Assembly: GCF_004217615.1 (NCBI RefSeq)
Contig: NZ_SHLD01000001.1
Span: 2,418,001-2,482,000 of the forward strand
DNA from: Micromonospora kangleipakensis
GTDB taxonomy: Bacteria; Actinomycetota; Actinomycetes; Mycobacteriales; Micromonosporaceae
DNA length: 64,000 nucleotides
Direction: 5' to 3'
Numbering within the stretch: position 1 is the first letter of the stretch; every line of letters starts with the position of its first letter. Under the pieces are notes generated by a model, which worked only from the letters and a program-made list of their open reading frames with translations, was not told the origin of the DNA and ran no database searches. Below are positions 27,446-35,915 of this stretch, in pieces. A program made the translations under genes and the position numbers.

Positions 27446-28251
27446 CGCCCCCGCGCACCGTGGTGCGCCGCGAGGGTGGCCTCTACGCGCTGGAGCGCGC
27501 CCTGCAACGGCGGGGCTTCCGGCACGTGGCCGGCGCGGACGAGGCCGGCCGGGGCGCCTGCGCCGGGCCCCTCGTCGCCGCCGCCGCGGTGCTGCCCGAG
27601 GGGCGGCGCGGCGAGATCGACGGGCTGGCCGACTCCAAGCTGCTCACCCCGGCCAGCCGGGAGCGGATCTACGACGAGGTGGTCGCCCGCGCCCTCGCGT
27701 ACGCGGTGGTGGTGATCCCCGCCGAGGAGGTCGACGCGCGCGGGCTGCACGTGTGCAACGTGGCCGCGATGCGGCGCGCCCTCGCGTCGCTGACCACCCG
27801 GCCGGAGTACGTGCTGACCGACGGCTTCGGCGTCGACGGGCTGGACGTGCCGGGGCTGGCGGTCTGGAAGGGCGACCAGGTGGCGGCCTGCGTGGCGGCG
27901 GCGAGCGTGCTGGCCAAGGTCACCCGGGACCGGATCATGGTGGAGCTGCACGACCGGTACCCGGGGTACGGCTTCGCCGAGCACAAGGGCTACATCACGG
28001 CCGAGCACACGGCGGCCCTGCGGGAGCACGGGCCGTGCCGGGAGCACCGCTTCTCGTACGTCAACGTGGCCACGATCTCCGGCCGGGACGGGCGCCCACC
28101 GCGGTACCGGCGTCCGGTCGTGGACGGCCCGGACGAGCCGATGGAGCGCTCCGGCGCGTCAGGGGGTACCGTCGGCGTGGCGTTGGGCGAGCAGCCTCGA
28201 CCTCCGGCGCCGGTGGGGGAAGATGTGGTCATGGAAGGCGGAGTGCGATGA
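27439..28251 (+). CDS. rnhB: Ribonuclease HII
   Basis: 270 residues from the GTG at 27439. Catalytic D34/E35 are in AGADEAGRGACAGP, with the further acidic residue in YVLTDGFGVDG. KGDQVAACVAAASVLAKVTRDR and YGFAEHKGY are family signatures. Removes ribonucleotides from DNA and RNA primers. The catalytic part ends near residue 215; a ~55-residue Pro/Gly-rich tail follows. It overlaps the Nudix gene upstream and DUF2469 downstream (ATGA). Confidence 0.94.
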   Translation: MLTPPRTVVRREGGLYALERALQRRGFRHVAGADEAGRGACAGPLVAAAAVLPEGRRGEIDGLADSKLLTPASRERIYDEVVARALAYAVVVIPAEEVDARGLHVCNVAAMRRALASLTTRPEYVLTDGFGVDGLDVPGLAVWKGDQVAACVAAASVLAKVTRDRIMVELHDRYPGYGFAEHKGYITAEHTAALREHGPCREHRFSYVNVATISGRDGRPPRYRRPVVDGPDEPMERSGASGGTVGVALGEQPRPPAPVGEDVVMEGGVR

Positions 28252-28571
28252 GCGCGGAAGATCTCGAGAAGTACGAGACCGAGATGGAGCTGCAGCTCTA
28301 CCGGGAGTACCGCGACATTGTCCGCCAGTTCTCCTACGTGGTGGAGACCGAGCGCCGTTTCTACCTGGCCAACCAGGTCGACCTGCACGTGCGCAACTCG
28401 GACGGCGAGGTCTACTTCGAGGTCGAGATGCACGACGCCTGGGTGTGGGACATGTACCGCCCCGCCCGTTTCGTTAAGAATGTCCGAGTAATGACGTTCA
28501 AGGACGTCAATGTGGAAGAGCTCGAAAAGCCGGACATCTCCCTTCCCGCAGACTCCGGATTCGGCGGCTGA
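28248..28571 (+). CDS. DUF2469 family protein
   Basis: 107 residues, MSAEDLEKYETEMELQLYREYRD..., highly acidic and well conserved in actinobacteria directly after rnhB. VVETERRFYLANQVDLHVR and EVEMHDAWVWDMYRPARFVKNVRV are the core. The function is unknown; the four-base overlap with rnhB suggests co-expression. Confidence 0.9.
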   Translation: MSAEDLEKYETEMELQLYREYRDIVRQFSYVVETERRFYLANQVDLHVRNSDGEVYFEVEMHDAWVWDMYRPARFVKNVRVMTFKDVNVEELEKPDISLPADSGFGG

Positions 28572-28618
28572 CGGTCCCCGGCTGATCCGCTCCACGGAGG
28601 CGGCCGGCACCGCGCCGC

Positions 28619-29725
28619 TCAGCCCGTCAGGACCACCACCTCGACCCGCTGCACCAGGTTGTTGGCGAAGCCGCCCCGGTTCCACGGCTGCTCGACCGGC
28701 TGGCGGCGTCCGGAGGCGTCCGTGGCCCGGGCGCCCAGCACGTACCGCCCCGGCTCCGGGGTCCAGTCGAACCGCCACCGCCGCCACGCCCACTCCCCGC
28801 CGCTCCGCTCGTCCAGCCGGGCCGGGGCCCAGCTCGCGCCACCGTCGGTGGTCACCTCCACCGCGCTGACCGGCGCGTGACCCGACCAGGCCCGACCGTC
28901 CACCGTGCACGGCCCGGGACGCAGCACCCGGGTACGCGACATGAAGTCCGGGAAGCCCGGCGGGCGGACCAGGGCGCGGGGCTCGATCCGGGTCACCGGC
29001 ACGCCCGGGTCGTCGGCGTCGTTCCGCAGCCGGTACGCCACCGCGTTCTGGTAGCCGTCGAACGGCTCGGTCAGCACCCGGATGTCGCGCAGCCACTTCA
29101 CGTGCGCCATGCCGTACCAGCCCGGCACGATCAGCCGCAGCGGCGCGCCGTGCTGCGGCAGCAGGGGAGCGCCGTTCATCTCGTACGCCAGCAGCACCTC
29201 CTCGCGCAGCGCGTCCGCGACCGGCAGCGCCCGCTGGTAATCCTGCTCGACGCCCCGCTCGACGCCGTGGTCGGCGCCGGTGAAGACCACGTCCACGGCG
29301 TCCGGCGAGCGCCCGGCCTCGCGCAGCAGCGGCGCCAGCGGCGTGCCGGTCCACTCGGCGTTGCCGACCGCCTCCACCAGCCACGGCTGGCTGACCGGCC
29401 GCGGATGCAGCAGCGCCCGACCGTTGCCGGCGCACTCCAGCGTCACCCGGTGGGTGACCCTGGGCCGGTCCCGCAGCGCGGCCAGGTCGAGGCTCAGCGG
29501 CCGATCCACCGCGCCGTCGACGGTCAGCGAGTGCGCCACCGGGTCGACGTCCGGGATGTCGTAGTGGATGAGCAGGTAGTGCAGCCCGGCCGGGGTGACG
29601 TCGTAGCGCAGCGCCTCGAGGGGGATGCCGTGGTTGCGCGCGGCGAGCTGCAGCTCCTCCGCGCTGATCGCCTCATCCGGACCGGCGATCCGGGACGGCC
29701 GGCTGACGTCGTCCACAGTGGTCAT
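28619..29725 (-). CDS. Molybdopterin oxidoreductase, sulfite oxidase family
   Basis: 368 residues. The molybdenum-ligand cysteine C98 is in VTLECAGNGRALL. Pterin-site sequences include HGAPLRLIVPGWYGMAHVKWL. The C-terminal Ig-like dimerisation domain begins near SAVEVTTDGGASWAPARL. There is no signal peptide or Tat motif and no heme domain, so it resembles the cytoplasmic plant-type fold. The electron acceptor and substrate are unknown; MsrP-type function is unlikely without an MsrQ partner. Upstream on the same strand is a small methyltransferase gene. Confidence 0.88.
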   Translation of the reverse strand: MTTVDDVSRPSRIAGPDEAISAEELQLAARNHGIPLEALRYDVTPAGLHYLLIHYDIPDVDPVAHSLTVDGAVDRPLSLDLAALRDRPRVTHRVTLECAGNGRALLHPRPVSQPWLVEAVGNAEWTGTPLAPLLREAGRSPDAVDVVFTGADHGVERGVEQDYQRALPVADALREEVLLAYEMNGAPLLPQHGAPLRLIVPGWYGMAHVKWLRDIRVLTEPFDGYQNAVAYRLRNDADDPGVPVTRIEPRALVRPPGFPDFMSRTRVLRPGPCTVDGRAWSGHAPVSAVEVTTDGGASWAPARLDERSGGEWAWRRWRFDWTPEPGRYVLGARATDASGRRQPVEQPWNRGGFANNLVQRVEVVVLTG

Positions 29726-29759
29726 CTCTGCTCCCGGCGGTCGCCGGGCGGACGCCCGG

Positions 29760-30410
29760 TCACGGGTGGGTGAGGCGGTCGGAGCCGACGAACTCGAACA
29801 TCCGCACGCCGGCCGGCAGGGGTCGGGGTCGGCCGGTGAAGCGGTGCACGCCCACCCCCACCCCGTCGGCCGGGCTGCTCACCGCCACCGGGGCGAAGCC
29901 CTCCGCGGCGAACCAGTCGCAGATGGCGGGCACCAGGTCCGGTTCGCGGCGGTGCCGGGTCCAGAAGACCGTGCCGCCGGTGGCGCAGAGGGCGGCGCAG
30001 AGCGCCACCGTGGCCCGGATGTCGGCTTCGACGATGTTGCCGAAGATCCCGCAGACCAGCACGAGCTCCGCCGGGGCGAGGTCGGCGTAGTGGTCGGTCA
30101 GCGCCGCGTCCCCGACCACCACCTCCACCGCCGACAGGCCGGCCTCCGCCGCGGCCGCCCGGGCCACCTCGGCGTTGCGCGGGTCCAGCTCGACCAGGCG
30201 GGCGGTCACGTCGTCCCGCCGGGGATGCGTCGCGAGCACCGGGATCAGGTCCCGCCCCTGGCCGGCGCAGAGGCTGACCACCCGGAGCGGGCCGGGCGGG
30301 GCCTGGTCCAGCGCCTCGCGGATGCGCAGCCGCAGCTCGGTCAGGCGTCGCAACAGGGCGGAGCCCGGCTGGTCGTAGTCGTCGTGCCAGGCGTACCAGT
30401 CCCGCGTCAC
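29760..30410 (-). CDS. Class I SAM-dependent methyltransferase
   Basis: 216 residues from the GTG at 30408-30410 (VTRDWYAWHDDYDQPGSALL). The SAM-binding motif I is VVSLCAGQGRDLIPVL, followed by the acidic residue of RLVELDP and motif IV AELVLVCGIFGNI. The C-terminus FTGRPRPLPAGVRMFEF is typical of an actinobacterial family of unknown substrate. It starts 115 bases before the convergently transcribed surroundings and runs toward the sulfite-oxidase gene. Confidence 0.85.
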   Translation of the reverse strand: MTRDWYAWHDDYDQPGSALLRRLTELRLRIREALDQAPPGPLRVVSLCAGQGRDLIPVLATHPRRDDVTARLVELDPRNAEVARAAAAEAGLSAVEVVVGDAALTDHYADLAPAELVLVCGIFGNIVEADIRATVALCAALCATGGTVFWTRHRREPDLVPAICDWFAAEGFAPVAVSSPADGVGVGVHRFTGRPRPLPAGVRMFEFVGSDRLTHP

Positions 30411-30562
30411 CGGCTCAGCATAGGCGGTGCGGTTCGCCGGCCGGTGCGGTCGCATAGCAGATCGACTCCGCCACCGGGCGTTCTCCACAGCCCGGCCGCC
30501 GTCCACAGTCGGCGGTGCCCGCCGGTGGCGCGGGGACCGCCGTCGGGGGCAGGCTGCCGGCC

Positions 30563-32512
30563 GTGCGAACAGCGTCCGGGCCCGTCACGGCGGCCCTCCT
30601 CATGCTCCCGCTGATCCTCCCGGCGGCACCCGGCCCGGCGGTCACCCCGTCCCGCGCCGCCCCGGCCAGCGTGTCCCCGCTGGTCGTCTCCCCGCCGGAC
30701 GTCTCCCGGTCGGGTGCGTCCCCGGCCGGCGTCCCCGCGGGGGGAGGGGCACCGCGGTCCGGGGCGCGATTCCGGTGGCCGCTCGCCGGCGCACCCCGGC
30801 CGGTGCGCCGGTTCGACCCGCCGCCCCGGCCGTGGCTCCCCGGTCACCGGGGCGTCGACCTGGCCGCCGGCCCGGGCGTCGAGGTCCGGTCGGCCGGGGC
30901 GGGCGTGGTGCTCTTCGCCGGCACGGTGGCCGGGCGCCCGGTGCTCACCGTCGGGCACGGCGACGGGCTGCGGACCACCTACGAACCGGTCCGCCCCGGC
31001 CTGCCCGCCGGCGCCCGGGTGACCGCCGGTACCCGGATCGGCACCCTGCTCGCCGGCCACGCCGGCTGCCCGGTCACGGCGTGCCTGCACTGGGGGCTGC
31101 GCCGGGGCGACGAATACCTCGACCCGCTGGCCCTGCTGGGCCGGGGACCCGTCCGGCTGCTGCCCGTCGACGGCTCAGCGCCCGGCGAGCAGCGCGGGGA
31201 GCCGGACCGCCAGCCGGTCGTACTCGTCGGGGGTGTTGTAGACCTGGCCGCACAGCCGCAGCCAGCCCCGGTCGTTCCAGGTCATCACCGCCACCTCGGC
31301 GGCGAGCCGTTCCGCGATCCGGGTCTGCAGCGCCTTCGCCGCGTCCATCGTGGTGGCGACGCCGCGCGGCAGCGGAATGAGCCGCATGGAGACCGTCGGT
31401 CCGCCGGGCTGCGGCAGGTCGGCCGGCGCCACCCCGAGGGCGTCCCCGACGACCCGCTGCCCGTACGCGGCGAGCGCGGCGTTGTGCGCGCGTACCCGGT
31501 CCAGGCCCAGGCTGCGCAGGGTGAACAGCCCCACCGGCGCGGCCAGCCAGGGGGTGTAGTCCAGCGTCGCCTGCCACTCGACCCGGGCGGGGAAGCCGGC
31601 CTCCTGCTCCCAGGAGACGACCAGCGGTTCGATCCGCTCCCGCCACGGCTCCGCGACCACCAGCGCGGCGGTCCCGCGCGGCGCGTACGCCCACTTGTGC
31701 AGGTTGCCGACCCAGAAGTCGGCGCCGATGGAGGCCACGGTGATCGGCAGCATGCCCGGGGCGTGCGCCGCGTCGACCAGGACGAGCACGCCGCGCTCGC
31801 GGGCCACCCCGACCAGGGCGGCGGCCGGGAAGAGCCGGGCGGTGGCGGAGGTGAGCTGGTCGACCACCAGCAGCTTGGTCCGTCCGGGGCGCAGCCCGGA
31901 CCGGACGATCTCGACGACCTCCTCGTCGCCGGCGGTCAGCGGCACGCGCAGGGTCCGCTGCGTCGCCCCGGTGCGCCGGCACTCCCGCTGCACGGAGAAG
32001 CCGACCGCGCCGTACCCGTGGTCCGTGGTCAGCACCTCGTCGCCGGGGCGCAGGCCGAGCGACTGGAGCACCACCGCCACCCCGGTGGTCGCGTTACCCA
32101 CCAGCGCGGTGCCCTCCGGGTCGGCCCCCAGGAAACCGGCCAGGTGCCGGCGGGTGTGGGCGATCCGGTCGACCAGGCCCTGGGTGAAGAAGCGCAGCGG
32201 GTTCGCCTCCATCTCGTCGCGCAGCCGCTGCTGGGTGCGCTGCACCCCGATCGGGACGGCGCCGAACGAGCCGTGGTTGAGGTGACTGACCGACGGGTCG
32301 AGCGAGAAGAGCAGTCGAGCCCCGGCGATCGACTCGGGCGGCTGCGGGACCGTCATCCGCCGATCGTAGCCCTTCGTCGATCATCAACTCGCCCATCGCC
32401 GCTCTCCCACGTGCGGCGGCCCACCGACGGCGCGGCCCGCCGGGTCGGTCAGGCGCGCGGATGCGCCTGCCGGTACGCCGCCCGCAGCCGCTCCACGGAG
32501 ACGTGCGTGTAG
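30563..32512 (+). CDS. M23 peptidase-domain exported protein; recognisable part ends near 31174, frame stays open
   Basis: From the GTG at 30563 a Sec-type signal ([26 protein letters not shown]) is followed by a Pro/Ser-rich linker and an M23/lysostaphin-like domain: [19 protein letters not shown] contains the His-x(n)-Asp metal ligands and [19 protein letters not shown] the final H-x-G. M23 proteins cut peptidoglycan cross-bridges or regulate amidases. Family-like sequence stops at [14 protein letters not shown] (about 31174), yet no stop codon follows for another 1.3 kb antisense to the aminotransferase. That tail is unlike any protein I know and is probably not conserved; the true end is uncertain. 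Confidence 0.55.
   Translation: MRTASGPVTAALLMLPLILPAAPGPAVTPSRAAPASVSPLVVSPPDVSRSGASPAGVPAGGGAPRSGARFRWPLAGAPRPVRRFDPPPRPWLPGHRGVDLAAGPGVEVRSAGAGVVLFAGTVAGRPVLTVGHGDGLRTTYEPVRPGLPAGARVTAGTRIGTLLAGHAGCPVTACLHWGLRRGDEYLDPLALLGRGPVRLLPVDGSAPGEQRGEPDRQPVVLVGGVVDLAAQPQPAPVVPGHHRHLGGEPFRDPGLQRLRRVHRGGDAARQRNEPHGDRRSAGLRQVGRRHPEGVPDDPLPVRGERGVVRAYPVQAQAAQGEQPHRRGQPGGVVQRRLPLDPGGEAGLLLPGDDQRFDPLPPRLRDHQRGGPARRVRPLVQVADPEVGADGGHGDRQHARGVRRVDQDEHAALAGHPDQGGGREEPGGGGGELVDHQQLGPSGAQPGPDDLDDLLVAGGQRHAQGPLRRPGAPALPLHGEADRAVPVVRGQHLVAGAQAERLEHHRHPGGRVTHQRGALRVGPQETGQVPAGVGDPVDQALGEEAQRVRLHLVAQPLLGALHPDRDGAERAVVEVTDRRVEREEQSSPGDRLGRLRDRHPPIVALRRSSTRPSPLSHVRRPTDGAARRVGQARGCACRYAARSRSTETCV
31175..32356 (-). 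CDS. PLP-dependent aminotransferase class V (isopenicillin N epimerase-like)
   Basis: 393 residues. The PLP lysine is in [14 protein letters not shown], and the cofactor-contacting aspartate in [12 protein letters not shown]. The start [10 protein letters not shown] with [11 protein letters not shown] matches the CefD/isopenicillin-N-epimerase-like branch, whose members include epimerases, cysteine desulfurases and ergothioneine C-S lyases. No beta-lactam or ergothioneine genes lie nearby, so the reaction is unassigned. The full length is present; the antisense extension of the M23 gene crosses it. Confidence 0.88.
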   Translation of the reverse strand: MTVPQPPESIAGARLLFSLDPSVSHLNHGSFGAVPIGVQRTQQRLRDEMEANPLRFFTQGLVDRIAHTRRHLAGFLGADPEGTALVGNATTGVAVVLQSLGLRPGDEVLTTDHGYGAVGFSVQRECRRTGATQRTLRVPLTAGDEEVVEIVRSGLRPGRTKLLVVDQLTSATARLFPAAALVGVARERGVLVLVDAAHAPGMLPITVASIGADFWVGNLHKWAYAPRGTAALVVAEPWRERIEPLVVSWEQEAGFPARVEWQATLDYTPWLAAPVGLFTLRSLGLDRVRAHNAALAAYGQRVVGDALGVAPADLPQPGGPTVSMRLIPLPRGVATTMDAAKALQTRIAERLAAEVAVMTWNDRGWLRLCGQVYNTPDEYDRLAVRLPALLAGR

Positions 32513-33594
32513 ATCTGGGTGCTCGCCAGCGAGGAGTGGCCGAGCAGCTCCTGCACCGCGCGCAGGTCCGCGCCGCCCTCCAGCAGGTGGGTGGCGGCCG
32601 AGTGCCGCAGCCCGTGCGGGCTGGTCCGGGGCAGGCCGGCCCGCTCGGCGTACCCGGCGACGATCCGGCGCGCGGTGGTCGGGTTCAGCCGCCCGCCCCG
32701 CGCGCCCAGCAGCAGCGCGCCTCCGGAGCCCGGGCCGGCGAAGGCGGGTCTGCCCCGGCCCAGCCACCCGTCCAGCGCGCGCTGCGCCGGCACGCCGTAC
32801 GGCACGACGCGTTCCCGGCCGCCCTTGCCCAGCACCCGCACCACCCGGCGGCCGTGGTCGACGTCGGCGACGTCCAGGCCGCACGCCTCGCTGATCCGGA
32901 TCCCGGTGCCGTAGAGCAGTTCCAGCAGCACCCGGTCCCGCAGCAGCACCGGCTCGTCCTCGCCGGGCGTGGGCCGCCCGCCTGCCCGGCCGGCGCCCCC
33001 GTGCGGCGCGGCGGCCCCGTCGGTGCCTTCGGATGGCGCGGCGGTCCGGTCCGTGGCTTCGGGCGGTGCGGTGGCCCGGTCGGTGGCTTCGGGCGGTGCG
33101 GCGGCCCGGTCGGTGGCCGACGGTGGCGCGGTGGCCCGGTCGGTGGCCGACGGTGGCGCGGTGGCCCGGGAGGGGGCGGCCATCAGGGCGGCGGCCTGGT
33201 CGGCGCGGAGCACGGTGGGCAGCTCGCGGTGGGCCTTCGGGCTGGCCAGCGGGGCGGCCACGTCGGCGGGCAGCAGTCCCGACCGGTGGGCCCAGGCGCT
33301 GAAGGTACGAGCCGACGCGGCGCGCCGAGCCAGCGACGTCCGGGCGGCCCCCATCGTCCGCTGCTTCGCCAACCAGCTGCGCAGGACCGTCAGGTCCAGC
33401 TCGGTCAGGTCGGCGCAGCCCATCCGCACGGCATGGTCGAGCAGCGAGATCAGATCGGTGACGTACGCCCGCACGGTGTGCGCGGAGCGGTTGCGGACCC
33501 GCGCGAGGTGGTCGGCGAACTCGTCCACCGCCTCCCGCATCGCCGGCGGCAGTCCCTCGTGGGCGGCCCGGGTGCCGCGCACCGCGCCGCTCAT
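32449..33594 (-). CDS. xerC: Tyrosine recombinase XerC-like, with repeat insertion
   Basis: 381 residues from the ATG at 33594. The N-terminal core-binding domain ([20 protein letters not shown]) is followed by the catalytic domain with R233 ([14 protein letters not shown]), K257 ([12 protein letters not shown]), H327/R330 ([14 protein letters not shown]), H353 ([10 protein letters not shown]) and nucleophile Y362 (IYTHV). All six residues are intact. Between the domains (residues ~143-192) is a decapeptide repeat ATDRATAPP(S/E), which lengthens the linker by about 60 residues over typical XerC (~300 aa). Role: resolution of chromosome dimers at dif with XerD. The chromosomal position near dprA fits Xer rather than a phage integrase. 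Confidence 0.88.
   Translation of the reverse strand: MSGAVRGTRAAHEGLPPAMREAVDEFADHLARVRNRSAHTVRAYVTDLISLLDHAVRMGCADLTELDLTVLRSWLAKQRTMGAARTSLARRAASARTFSAWAHRSGLLPADVAAPLASPKAHRELPTVLRADQAAALMAAPSRATAPPSATDRATAPPSATDRAAAPPEATDRATAPPEATDRTAAPSEGTDGAAAPHGGAGRAGGRPTPGEDEPVLLRDRVLLELLYGTGIRISEACGLDVADVDHGRRVVRVLGKGGRERVVPYGVPAQRALDGWLGRGRPAFAGPGSGGALLLGARGGRLNPTTARRIVAGYAERAGLPRTSPHGLRHSAATHLLEGGADLRAVQELLGHSSLASTQIYTHVSVERLRAAYRQAHPRA
33019..33168 (-). repeat. 30-bp tandem repeat inside xerC
   Basis: Five units of ~30 bp coding for [14 protein letters not shown] decapeptides; the first two units are nearly identical at DNA level, later ones diverge ([21 protein letters not shown]). All in frame, in the interdomain linker. 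Confidence 0.9.
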
Positions 33595-34268
33595 CGCCCG
33601 CTCCGACCCGGTGCCGGCGCGCCGGGGACCGTCCGCACCGGCTCCTGTGCGCCGGTGGTGGCCGGTGCGGGACGCGGCCTGATCCTGCTCTCGGCGGGCA
33701 CCGACCCAGCCTACGGGCCTGATCCGGCAACGGCAGGACACCAGGCGGGCGTCCCGTCCGCGGTGCGTCGACGTGCCGTCGTGCGAAAACCGTCCGTGGC
33801 GTGCCGACGTCCGCTGCGCCGAGGTCCGTGGCGCGCCGTCGTTCCCTGCTGTCCCCGCGTCGCGCGTTGGTCCTCTCCCGGCGCCGCCCGTCTGCGGCCG
33901 CCGGCGGGGCGTTGCGGTTCGGCGCGCCGTCAGGGGTGGCTGAACGGGCCCTGGACAGGGGAAACTGGTCGTACGAAGAGGACGGTGGCAGCGCCGCTGA
34001 GCGGACGTGACCACGACCGCCCCGGTGTCGCTGCTGATTCCGGGGTGCCCCGAACGCTACGGCCGGTCGGCCATGCAGGGGCTGCCCCGGCGCGGGGCCG
34101 GTGGCGTCACGGGCCCGGCCGCATCACGGCGTCGGCATTCACCGTGTCGGGCCGGGCAGGGGCCGTCACGGTGTCGAGCCGGCGGGTGGCGTGCAGGGGT
34201 GACTCGCGAGGCGGAAAGGAGCGGCGTCGACCCGGGAAGGTGACGCCGACGGGAGGAGGGGACCGAGC
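33595..34268. other. 674-bp intergenic region between xerC and a small hypothetical gene
   Basis: The two flanking genes are divergent, so this should hold both promoters. I see no convincing coding sequence: frames open here have arginine/proline-biased composition typical of antisense noise. GGGAGGAGGGG just before 34269 is the ribosome-binding site of the next gene. No tRNA, repeat copy or strong hairpin was recognised. Confidence 0.5.
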
Positions 34269-34610
34269 GTGGGTGTGGATGCCGTCCTCTACCGGTTGGT
34301 CCGGGCCGGACCCGGCCGGGGTCGCCCGTCGTACATCGCGGCCGGGGTGGTCGCCGACCCCGACGACGTACTGCTCGACCTGTTGAAGCGGGTGCGGGGC
34401 TTGGGTCGTACGCCGTTGCTGGACCGCATCGATCCGCTCGGGGAACTGGTGGTCAGCGTCGAGGCGGCGCCGCAACTCCTCGCCGAGCTGCGCTGCCTGG
34501 CCGAGGAGGCCCGGGCGTCCGCGGAGGTGGACCAGGTGCGCCGGCTCGCGCACCTCACCCGGCGCTGCCTGAACGGCCGGGAGGTGGAGATCCGCTTCGA
34601 GGGCGACTGA
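34269..34610 (+). CDS. Hypothetical protein, 113 aa
   Basis: GTG start with a strong ribosome-binding site (GGGAGGAGGGG) seven bases upstream. Sequence MGVDAVLYRLVRAGPGRGRP... to RRLAHLTRRCLNGREVEIRFEGD is acidic and helix-rich at the C-terminus, with no recognised motif or membrane segment. Likely a cytoplasmic protein restricted to close relatives. Convergent with dprA. Confidence 0.6.
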   Translation: MGVDAVLYRLVRAGPGRGRPSYIAAGVVADPDDVLLDLLKRVRGLGRTPLLDRIDPLGELVVSVEAAPQLLAELRCLAEEARASAEVDQVRRLAHLTRRCLNGREVEIRFEGD

Positions 34611-34682
34611 GCCGACATCGCCCCGGTCGGTTCCGCCCGGCTCGGCCCGCTGTGGGCGGACTCGTCCGGGCGGTGGGTGGCC

Positions 34683-35915
34683 TCATCCGGGCGGTGGCGG
34701 TGCGCCTGCCGGGCGGGTGCCGCCGGCACGCCGGCCCGGTGGCGGGGCGAGCGCGTACCCGCCGTCCCGGCGGACCACCAGCCCCAACTCCTCCAACAGG
34801 GACAGCTTGCGCAACGCGACCCGGACGGCGACGCCGGCGCGCGCGGCCACCGCGTCCGGGCTGCGCAGCCCCCGGCGCGGCAGGGACTCCAGCACCAGGG
34901 CGGCCTCGTGGTCGAGCTCGTCGGCGGGGCGGCGCGGCCCCCGGGCCGGCGGCGCCAGGTCGGCCCCGATCCGACCCACCTCCTCCAGCACGTGCGCGAC
35001 CCCGGTGACGAGTCGGGCCGTGGGCTGCTCCCGGAGCAGTTCGTGGGCGCCGACCGACATGGCCGAGGTGACCGGGCCGGGCACCACCATTCCCGTCCGG
35101 TCGATCGCCAGCGCCCGGCGCATGGTCTGGGTCGCGCCGCTGCGCGCGGACGCCTCCACCAGGACGCTTCCCCGGGTGGCGGCGGCGATCACCCGGTTGC
35201 GGATCAGGAACCGGGGCCGGAGCGGCTCCGCGCCCGGCATCCATTCGCTGACCAGCAGCCCCGTCTCGGCGATCCGGTCGAAGAGGGCGGTGTTGCCCAT
35301 CGGGTAGGGCCGGTCCAGCCCGCAGGCCAGCACCGCCACCGTGAGCCCACCGGCGTTCAACGCGCCCCGGTGCGCGGCGGCGTCGATGCCGAACGCCCCG
35401 CCGGAGACCACCGACCACTCCCGGTCCGCCAGGCCGTAGCCGAGCTCGGTGGCCACGTGCACGCCGTACGGCGTGGCGGCCCGGGCGCCGACCACGGCCA
35501 CGGACCGCGCCATCGCCTCGGCCAGCGGCCAGGCGCCGCGCACCCAGAAGCAGAGCGGTGGCGCGGTCTCGGTGTCCACCCGGCGGCTGGCGCCGGAGAG
35601 GGCGAGCAGGCGCAGGTCGTCGACGCCGACCGGCCACTCGTCGTCGTCGGGCGTGACGATCCGGGCGCCGAGCCGATCGATCCGTTCCAGCGCCCGGGCC
35701 GCCGCCGCCCGGGGGTCACCGGCGGCGAGCCGGGCCGCCACCGTGGCGTGCAGCTTCTCCTCCGTCGCGCCGCCGCCGCAGAGCAGCGCCAGGGTGGCCG
35801 GCGCGCCGAGCCGCTCGACCAGCCGGTGCACCGACCAGGTGCCCGGTTCGGTGAGCCAGGTCAACGCGGCGCGGGCCAGCCGGTCCTCCGCGCGGATCTC
35901 CTCGTCACGGCTCAT
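34683..35915 (-). CDS. dprA: DNA-processing protein DprA
   Basis: 410 residues from the ATG at 35915 (MSRDEEIRAEDRLARAALTW). The Rossmann-like DprA core reads VAVVGARAATPYGVHVATEL, VVSGGAFGIDAAAHRGAL, and RPRFLIRNRVIAAATRG...VEASARSGATQTMRRAL. A winged-helix DML1-like domain follows near residue 320, then a Pro/Gly tail. DprA loads RecA on single-stranded DNA during uptake. The start overlaps the stop of the broken comM (ATGA). Intact, although its comM neighbour is disrupted. Confidence 0.93.
   Translation of the reverse strand: MSRDEEIRAEDRLARAALTWLTEPGTWSVHRLVERLGAPATLALLCGGGATEEKLHATVAARLAAGDPRAAAARALERIDRLGARIVTPDDDEWPVGVDDLRLLALSGASRRVDTETAPPLCFWVRGAWPLAEAMARSVAVVGARAATPYGVHVATELGYGLADREWSVVSGGAFGIDAAAHRGALNAGGLTVAVLACGLDRPYPMGNTALFDRIAETGLLVSEWMPGAEPLRPRFLIRNRVIAAATRGSVLVEASARSGATQTMRRALAIDRTGMVVPGPVTSAMSVGAHELLREQPTARLVTGVAHVLEEVGRIGADLAPPARGPRRPADELDHEAALVLESLPRRGLRSPDAVAARAGVAVRVALRKLSLLEELGLVVRRDGGYALAPPPGRRAGGTRPAGAPPPPG

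Noticed and set aside
33019..33168. 30-bp repeats resembling a CRISPR array
   Set aside because: No unique spacers; the repeats are contiguous and encode a decapeptide in xerC. No cas genes are present.
32449..33594. XerC-like gene as a phage integrase
   Set aside because: It has XerC-like catalytic motifs, lies in the core dprA region, and no phage genes or attachment repeats flank it.
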